Below are positions 57,189-64,000 of a DNA stretch of 64,000 nt, piece after piece; positions within the stretch are counted from its first letter, which is position 1; each line of letters begins with the position of its first letter. Position numbers and translations under genes: made by a program. The notes beneath the pieces were generated by a model. The model ran no database searches. It saw only the letters and a program-made list of their open reading frames with translations, and was not told where the DNA came from. The stretch is from Niebla homalea (Eukaryota; Ascomycota; Lecanoromycetes; Lecanorales; Ramalinaceae): the NCBI GenBank assembly GCA_019925105.1, contig JAHGAU010000007.1, positions 434,001 to 498,000 on the forward strand, given 5' to 3'.

Positions 57189-58353
57189 TTACTTTACTAT
57201 CAAAGATGCACTGGGGACCAAAGAGAGCTCCTTTAGGGAGGCACCAAAATCAACCGAGTCAAATGCTTAGGTGAACAATTAGTCTGATGTTCAAAGCTTG
57301 AGCATCCAGATCTTAACTTACTTTTCTTTGGGAAATTCTGGGTAAAGCTGGAAATTTCGAATCCGCCAATTTCCTGCGTCACTGCGCTAGCAACTTCGAA
57401 TAAAGTCGTTTCGACGGGAAAACTTTTGGTAATGGTGCTCGTTGGCGTTTGCAGGCGCAGTCGGGTCTCTGTATATGCCGACGCTGGCTTGCTCGTCGCT
57501 GTTGGAGGTAACGTCGAGGCTGCAGGGCTGGAGACTGCGGGTGCCTGGCCAAGTCGCTCAGCCTTTGCCGCCTCAGCCTTCACTCGCCTCTCCTCTTTGT
57601 CTGCCGCAATTTTGTCTTTGATTCTCTGCTTTGCAGCAATTTCTTCCTGTTTTTCCCGTCTCTTGGCCGCCGCTGTCATCCGGTCAGAAGGCAGCTGTGT
57701 ATAGAAGACGGAAGCCGCTTGCCTTCTTTCAATTGTTCCTTCTTCTTCAAATCTTCTTTGGCGTCTTGTGTTTCTTTTGTGCTCTTGCGCCTAATCTCCT
57801 CGTTCCGCTTCTTATCCACTTTGTCCTGCTCAGATGTACCTGCGCGCTTCTCTGCTAATTTCTGCCGGAGCCTGCATTTTGCATCGTCAAACAAAATTTC
57901 CATAATTAGGACAGCTCACATGAAGATGAAGGCCTACTCTTCTAACTTGGCTTTCTTTTCCTCTTCCGTCAAAGGAGCAATTTCTTCCGTGGACTCCGCA
58001 AAATCCGTATGCCCAGTCTTGCTGGCATGAAATTCGGCCTGGGCAACGCTCCGCAGCTTTCGACCACAGTCGTTACACAATAGCGACTTTGCTTCTTCCC
58101 CCGGCTGTAGCGCGGCTGCTTCGGTGTTGGGATCTGTTTCTGCAGCATTGTCGGCTTCATTGGCCAGGATGTCGTTAAGGGATTTTTCTTGGTTCTTCTC
58201 CAGCCAGTCAATGGCACCTTGGACTTCAAGATCATCAGCGCTACTGCCCATGCGATAGATAGTCGACAGCTTACGGTTCCCAGACTTCTTAAGAGCAAGC
58301 TCTGCTCGAGGCTGTTCGAAGCCCATTGCGAGCAGATTATCCATGTCACTCAT
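57189..58353 (-). CDS. UBA-zinc finger-UBX protein (UBXN1/SAKS1-like)
   Basis: Five exons: 58353-58275, 58223-57938, 57871-57723, 57672-57322, 57265-57189; 313 residues. An N-terminal UBA domain (NLLAMGFEQPRAELALKKSG then NLQGAIDWLEKNQ after splicing) is followed by a C2H2-like finger, CNDCGRKLRSVAQAEFHASK with a second His in GHTDF. Next is a long charged coiled coil (residues 120-200) and a C-terminal UBX domain: TETRLRLQTPTSTITKSFPV, GFEISSFTQNFPKKTFDSVD, SLVPSASLIVK. UBA binds ubiquitin and UBX binds Cdc48/p97, so it is probably a Cdc48 cofactor. The third intron (57722-57673) has a GC donor, AAG/GCAAGC, rather than GT. The first intron is 51 bp without a stop and reads through in phase. 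Confidence 0.9.
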
Positions 58354-58933
58354 GATTCAGATTTCGAACAGAAACGTCGGTAAGGTTTGTTTAGGGAGTA
58401 TGGGAGAAGGAGATCCAGTAGGTGGAGTTGAAGCGTAGAAGCTCTTGTGAAGATCGAGGACTGCAGGTGTCACATGAAATCTCTTGTCACTGTAGAAGTG
58501 ACCTGGTTGGCTCTGACACGGAGATGATTAACTGCGGACCGTACTCGGGGGCGGGAACTTTGCAGCACATTTGCCCAACTTCTCAGGCTTCCTCGATTGT
58601 ACTGCATGAGTGCATGCAAGATAATTGGTCAGTGAAGCATGAGCATGACGTACTGTGGCCGAAGTCCTTCCGGCGTTTGGATAGCTCTCCCGCCCCAGGC
58701 CCGCGCTTATGGGCGCAAGGCCCAGGGTTATCTTGAGCTCTGGCAACTTGTAACAATATAAAGCCCAACTACTTCTTCCGTTTCATCATTCAATGCACCC
58801 TGTTTACCTCTCGCTTTCGTATAACAGCAATTCATCAAGGAGCGTATCATAGCTGTCACGTACAAGTCGTGTGACCGCTTGGGAGAAATCTAGGTCAACT
58901 CACCCATTGTCATAAGGAACTGACAAGCCCATC
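58354..58933. promoter_or_regulatory. Divergent promoter region of the UBX gene and SCS2
   Basis: 580 bp between two divergent start codons. Contains a TATA-like ATATAAAG at 58756-58763. No gene recognised; boundaries of individual promoters cannot be set. Confidence 0.45.
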
Positions 58934-60125
58934 ATGGCCGTTTCCTTGAATCCACCAGAGCTCGGGTTCCGTCGGCCCTTCAACCATGAAGGTAGTGCAC
59001 AGATTTTAAACGCTCGACGTTTGGCCTTGGCACTGACCATTTCGTAGTCACTCAAATGCTTCGCTTGGGAAACAAGAGCAACAACCCAATAGCGTTCAAG
59101 GTTTCTGAAGCAGCTGAGCTGTCCAGGAAGGCGACCAAGCTGACAGCCCGGGAATCAGGTCAAAACCACTGCGCCGAAACAATATTGCGTTCGTCCAAAC
59201 TCAGGCAGGTTTTTTCCTTTACCATTGAAAGCTCAACGCATTACTAAGCTAGTCCGTAGGTCGCATCGAGGTTGGCAGTGAGGTCGAGGTTCAAGGTCTG
59301 TTGCAGCCAGCGCAAAGCCAGCCATACAGAATTGATCAGTACTATAGTGCTTCTTCAGGCAATGCGCGAGGACCCAGCTCCAGATGCAAAATGTCGAGAC
59401 AAGTTTCTGGTCCAATCAATTGCAATCACACCAGAAAGGGATCTTGGTAATATCGCTACCATTGTAATACTGCCCTGCAAGCCTTCACCTTCCTTTGCTA
59501 ACATCTTGTAGTGGCAAAATGTGGAAAAGGCGGGTAGAGATGCTATCGAAGAGAAAAAAATAAGAGTTGTTTTCTTGCCTGCTGAAGGTGCCGCTACAAC
59601 ACCCAACCACAAGCAAATCAACGGTCTTGTATGTTCCCACCCCTCCGAAGGTTTCTGTCGCTCATCCGATTCAAACAGGCGAATGGTGAAGATGCACCTC
59701 CAGCGTATGGATCCTCAACGCCCTCCTACGGCTCACCAGTTGGAGACGCTGTGACACCTAACACCAGAAGTACCAACCCAAGTAGTTCCAGGCCCATCAC
59801 CGACTCAAAAGCCGTTCCCCAACAGTCTTCATCTACCACAAGCGCGACCGTGTCGAACGCGGCCAATACTGCGCCTACAGATAGCGACGACACTAAGGGT
59901 CAGCTAGCACAGGTAATGAATCACAATCGAGCCCTGACATCGCAAATTGAGGAGCAAGGGTTAAAACAGCGCAAAATAGACGCCGTGAACCAGGATTCTC
60001 GAGAACGTATAACGACTGGGACAACAGGTATGGGGATCCAGCAACAACCGGCAGACGGAGTGCCTGTTCAAATTGTGGCCGCCTTGTGCTTACTCAGCTT
60101 CCTGCTTGCGTATTTCCTCTTCTGA
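58934..60125 (+). CDS. SCS2: VAP family ER contact-site protein (Scs2)
   Basis: Seven exons: 58934-58991, 59048-59100, 59159-59204, 59260-59295, 59348-59463, 59512-59628, 59679-60125; 290 residues. The N-terminal MSP domain opens AVSLNPPELGFRRPFNHEV and contains the FFAT-binding signature VKTTAPKQYCVRPNSGR, then DAKCRDKFLVQSIAITPE and EEKKIRVVFLPAEG. A Ser/Thr-rich linker, a short coiled coil (LAQVMNHNRALTSQIEEQGL) and a C-terminal anchor VQIVAALCLLSFLLAYFLF follow. VAPs tether the ER to plasma membrane and other organelles by binding FFAT proteins such as lipid transfer proteins. The third intron (59205-59259) appears to use a GC donor. Other introns are 48-58 bp. Confidence 0.93.
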
Positions 60126-60433
60126 ATGTTACTGAGATACCATATGGGGCGCAACGGGGCCTCTGAACGGGCAAAAGGGCAGCGAGACCTATCCTCCTTG
60201 ACCCTGCGGCAACGCAATCTCAGGCAACATGTGTCTCTGGCCGCTATACTGGGGGACATTGTAGAGCGTGGGACAAATCATCAGTTCAATCATACTTGGA
60301 ACCTTGTATTTGTGAAAATTCCATAGATGCCTCCATATTGACGCATGCTGAACTGCTCAGATTTGCTATCTCATATGTCTAATTTACGTTGGTTGTCTAC
60401 CGCATTGCCAGCTCAGGAAGCGAATTGGTGTCA
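60126..60433. other. Convergent 3' region SCS2-desaturase
   Basis: 308 bp between two stop codons. Nothing seen beyond untranslated ends. Confidence 0.5.
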
Positions 60434-61657
60434 TCACGAAATGGTGCTTCCTCTATCTGAGACCGGATCATCTTCACGTCTATGGCCAATCTTCCTCCCT
60501 CCATTTTCTCTCTTGACGCGGCACCATAGGCCGACGTTCTTGTCATGAATAAATTGCCAGATCACCCAAGTCCAGCTCTTGTGATGTGGGAGGTCTTTGT
60601 AGAATTCTCGGGCGGTTTCGTGCAGAAGTGGTAGACGCGTCCATGGAATGGCCGGAAAATCGTGATGCTCGTTATGCAGGCCAACATTATAAGTCAGTAA
60701 GTTGAGGGGTCCATAGTAGGAAAATGTTTCTGGAATTGGCGTTACATCAGCTGTGTGCTTTGATATTTTCGCTAGCGAGTCCAACACGTAGTGTTCCGCG
60801 ATAAAATGGGCAGCACAAGGATGAAGCGAGCCGGCAAAGAAGGAGCTCAATATCAAGTAGACCAGAGCTCTCGGCCCAGCGTACTTCACCAAGACGTAGT
60901 CGAATAGTACTTGGGAGAGGATGTTTATAACATGAATGCGTGTCAGAGGCACATTGTACACCATCATAGGTCGGACAGCATAGAACAGTATCTGAAAGGT
61001 GCAGAAAAAGGCTTTACCGAGCACCGAGTCTAGGAAAGCCGCTTCCAGTGCAGTGGGCAGGTCCGTATCGAGGCCATCGACCCCTAAAGATTTGTGATGC
61101 GTGAGGTGATAGGGCTGAAAGCAAGTCAGCCTAACAACACAGCCAGATAAGCGGCATAGAGGACCCAACCCGAAAAGCCGCGCTATATGGCAGGCCAATA
61201 GGTAGGTTGGCGAAGATCGCCACCAACCGATTCGCAAGTGGGGATTTGAATGCAAGATTGTGGGAGATTTCATGAATAGCCAGGAAAAGGTTTTGATTCG
61301 CAGTGGCCCCCACAACGTATGCAAGGAGAACAAATGTGGGAGACACAATGTGTGTGTTTCGTAGCGAAATAGCGCAGAGGATCTGCAAACCGAAAACAGC
61401 AAGCACAAGGTATTTGGTCCAAGGCTCTGGCCCGCAAAGCTTAGTGACCTAGATCAGGTCAATTGGATATAGTACAGAGACATGTCGGTGACGCGCACCT
61501 CTGGATGTGCTTTAATGATGGCTTGTCGTCGTGTCTTGTGGGGTTCCTCCGTGTATGACCAAAAGAAATGATCGTCATGAGCGCCCATACAGGGTTGTTG
61601 AGCGGTATTCGACGGAATATCAGGCGACAACGTGGTTGTGAGGGTTGTGGAGTACAT
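60434..61657 (-). CDS. Sphingolipid delta-4 desaturase
   Basis: Three exons: 61657-61499, 61448-61170, 61114-60434; 372 residues; introns 50 and 55 bp. The N-terminal segment HFFWSYTEEPHKTRRQAIIK with HPEVTKLCGPEPW is the Lipid_DES motif of the DES family. The three His boxes are present: LAIHEISHNLAF, PYHLTHHKSLGVD (rejoined by the second splice) and VGLHNEHHDFPAIPW. Several membrane spans are evident. The enzyme introduces the 4,5 trans double bond in the sphingoid base of ceramides, feeding glucosylceramide synthesis. The second intron has an unusual GTTGGG donor, but the protein needs it. ATG 61657 is preferred over the upstream TTG. Divergent from the porin gene. Confidence 0.95.
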
Positions 61658-62242
61658 CTTGCTGCAGTACAAAGCTTCAATGGCACCCTTGCCGCCCTAC
61701 ATCCAACCAAGTATGTACGAAAAAGCGTGGGTGAAAGCTAGGAACAAGAGTCTAAGGCTCGGATCGGAGATATATGACCCCGTCCGCAACACGTGTTTTG
61801 CTTGCGGCATGCCCAGGGCCACTCGTCAACAACAATAACAACACTAACAATTGCAACGTTCGCAGACTGGTATCACCCTTGACTCATAAGAGACTCGAAT
61901 TTAAGAGAGACTTTGGCTATAAAAGATTTAGAGTAGATACCAATGAATCTCTTTGATACTAAGCTTGTAACAATTAAAGCACTTCCTCGATAGACGTGGT
62001 TTAAGCGCGTACACGTTCCATTGGAGCTAGGCGGCAGATTGCATCTTTTGGGTAGGACGCGGCTAACTTGAGTTGGTTAAAGTTTAATCCAAAATTGATT
62101 GCCGCTGTTTGGCGCCGCTATTAATTTATTCTATATCATTTCTTTGCAAGGAATAAAGAATAGAAGATCTTCGCGGCCATTGCCTCTGATCCCACATCAA
62201 CGAACTCAAGCGATCGTCCGAGCTCATAAAGTCCTCGTCATA
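61658..62242. promoter_or_regulatory. Divergent promoter region of desaturase and POR1
   Basis: 585 bp between start codons. A TATA-like TATAAAAG lies at 61918-61925, and a pair of CAA-rich repeats (AACAACAATAACAACACTAAC) is near 61827-61847. No coding gene seen. Confidence 0.45.
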
Positions 62243-63580
62243 ATGACTCCTCCTTTCTTCTCCGATATCGCCAAGTCATCCAATGACGTGAGCCATCATA
62301 ATCATCCAGCTTGAGCTGTCATTCCTAATATATACTCCAGCTGCTGAACAAAGACTTTTATCACACCGCCGCAAGTATGCATATTACTCCTAACATCAGT
62401 GGCTAAGCTGACCTGCCTAGCCAAAATTGACGTCAAGTCTAAAGCCCCCAATGGAGTAGCTTTCAACGTTGCAGGAACTTCTGCACACGAAGGTCCTACG
62501 AGTGGCTCGGTATGATTGATGCGATTGATCCACTTTCATTGCTTAGACAGATCTTACTGACCTTGACCTCAATGGACAGCTTGAAGCGAAATATGCAGAC
62601 CCATCAGCCGGTAAACCAGGACTTTTACGTTTCACTCTTGAGATACCTTCCACCCATCCTTATGGCCCCCCAAGCTTCCTACTCCTCATGTCACCCAGGA
62701 GATCAGCGATGCTGACGAAAATTCGCCGCGCAGGCTTAACTCTCACACAATCATGGAATACCGCAAACATCCTCAACACGAAGCTGGAACTTGACAACAA
62801 CATCACCAAAGGGTTGAAGGCGGAGGCTCTCACCGTGCGCTCCTCTTTACCCCCCTTGATGTTCTGCTAGGCAGGCTTTACCCTTTTGTGAGTTGGCTGA
62901 CCGGTTGTCTCTGTCAGGATTTCGTTCCCAGTTCCCAAAAATTCGGGGCCAAATTCAACTTATATTTCAAACAGCCAAACTTCACAGGCAGAGCATTCTT
63001 TGATGTTCTCAAAGGGCCAACTGCGAATGTGGATGCTGTACTTGGCCACGAAGGCTTCCTGGTCGGTGCTGAGGCCGCTTATGATGTTCAAAAGGCGGCC
63101 ATCACTAAATATTCCGCTGCTGTTGGCTATTCTGCTGCGGAATACGGCGCTGCCATCACAGCTACCAACAGCCTTAGTGTATTTGCCGCGTCTTATTACC
63201 ACAAGGTCAACTCCCAAGTTGAAGCAGGTGCAAAGGCCACCTGGGACTCGAAAGGCAGCAACAATGTTGGCATGGAACTGGCCAGCAAATACCGCTTGGA
63301 CCCAACATCCTTTGCAAAGGTCAAGCCTTGCCGCCCTTCCAAATGTTATCGCGTCAAGTCTGACGATAGCATCTTTTTAGGCCAAGGTAAATGACCGAGG
63401 GCTTACCGCTCTTGCGTACAACGTCAAGCTTCGGCCGGGTGTGACAGTCGGCTTAGGTGTTTCTTTGGACACCCAGAATCTCAATGAAGCTGCTCACAAG
63501 GTTTGTCCTCTCTGCTTTTTGAGTAGTCTTCTGTTCCTAATGTCATACAGTTCGGCACAAACTTCAGTTTCGAAGGCTGA
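62243..63580 (+). CDS. POR1: Mitochondrial outer-membrane porin (VDAC)
   Basis: Eight exons: 62243-62287, 62341-62374, 62421-62509, 62580-62610, 62734-62834, 62918-63319, 63381-63500, 63551-63580; 283 residues, exactly the usual VDAC length. It opens MTPPFFSDIAKSSNDLLNKD, the amphipathic N-terminal helix, and continues with beta strands such as FNVAGTSAHEGPTSGSLEAK, GLTLTQSWNTANILNTKLEL, GAKFNLYFKQPNF and LGHEGFLVGAEAAYDVQKAA, then ends NEAAHKFGTNFSFEG. It forms the voltage-gated channel for ADP/ATP and other metabolites. The fourth intron (62611-62733) is 123 bp, long for this window, and the last exon is 30 nt. Confidence 0.96.
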
Positions 63581-63796
63581 ACGCAGCCGCCTCAGATCGC
63601 GGCTTCGAGGTGTTGGGCCGTACGCACAAAGAACATTCGCAGACAAGTTTCGCACTCTGTCTATTTCCATGGAAGGGGAGGAGTTTTAGAGCCTAATTGA
63701 TCCCCTTTTTCCCCACCTTCTTCAACGTTTCATTTAGCCTCATTGTATATCATCAAAGTAGATTTGTATGTTTTGGCGAACATTTGCAGCAGGTCT

Positions 63797-64000
63797 TCAA
63801 GGAGTTGATCGATTCATGTTGGCTTCATATCTTCCTCTGGACGATCCCTCGTAGTCGCCCCATCTCCATAAAGGTATACAGGCCAGGCTGACGATTCCGC
63901 CTACAATAAGGAATCTCACGATGACGTCCACTTGATCCGTGCTATAATCCTCATCCCCTGTCCTCCGGCGCCTCTTCCAACGTTGTTCCTGCGAGACTTG
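63797..64000 (-). CDS. 3' end of an unidentified membrane protein (partial)
   Basis: The frame is open from the window edge to a stop at 63799-63797, 67 residues. It contains a basic cluster (KRRRRTGDEDYSTDQ), one clear hydrophobic helix (VIVRFLIVGGIVSLACIPLW) and a polar tail. This pattern looks like a genuine C-terminus with a single transmembrane segment, but the family is not recognised and the gene runs off the window. Convergent with POR1. Confidence 0.45.
   Translation of the reverse strand, partial: QVSQEQRWKRRRRTGDEDYSTDQVDVIVRFLIVGGIVSLACIPLWRWGDYEGSSRGRYEANMNRSTP

Overview
The window is nuclear DNA of a filamentous ascomycete (Pezizomycotina; a Dothideomycete is my guess, not shown). 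The evidence is about 33 densely packed, mostly single-copy housekeeping genes on both strands, about 77 inferred introns of mostly 45-65 bp with GT..AG ends and CTAAC/CTGAC-like branch sites, and one LTR retrotransposon destroyed by RIP-type C-to-T mutation. Exon coordinates were worked out by hand from frame continuity and protein-family conservation, so they are predictions.

Layout. 0.4-8.3 kb: a PPR protein, mitochondrial Holliday junction resolvase CCE1 (tail to tail with it, 19 bp apart), a cupin protein, glutathione reductase GLR1 and NOP15. 9.3-14.6 kb: SFM1, the endosulfine IGO1, MYG1 and ICE2. 14.6-18.5 kb: a gene-poor stretch with one possibly decayed minus-strand gene. 18.5-30.1 kb: SMN, a short-chain dehydrogenase, LTO1, SAR1, KEX1, GLE2/RAE1 and the second aconitase ACO2. 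30.6-39.7 kb: a GPI-anchored Cys-rich wall protein, SKI8, MRPL32, septin CDC10, guanylate kinase and golgin RUD3. 39.9-51 kb: methionyl-tRNA synthetase, a putative mitochondrial protein, an AVT2-like transporter, a large disordered protein and RAD52. 51.1-57.0 kb: a complete but dead Ty1/copia element with 299-bp LTRs and a 5-bp target duplication. 57.2-64 kb: a UBA-UBX protein, VAP/SCS2, sphingolipid delta-4 desaturase, VDAC porin and the 3' end of an unidentified membrane protein.

The genes do not form one pathway or a secondary-metabolite cluster. Loose themes are the secretory pathway and ER/Golgi (ICE2, SAR1, KEX1, RUD3, SCS2, desaturase), mitochondria (PPR, CCE1, ACO2, MRPL32, POR1), and RNA or ribosome biology (NOP15, SFM1, SMN, GLE2, SKI8, LTO1, MES1). 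I found no convincing new defence, toxin or biosynthetic system. The most interesting signals are gene-structure oddities (an ATG-only coding exon, a 12-nt microexon, GC-AG introns, a probable non-AUG mitochondrial start in GLR1), the sharp RIP boundaries inside the LTRs 182 bp from the RAD52 start codon, and a repeated GPxLPxFL peptide motif.
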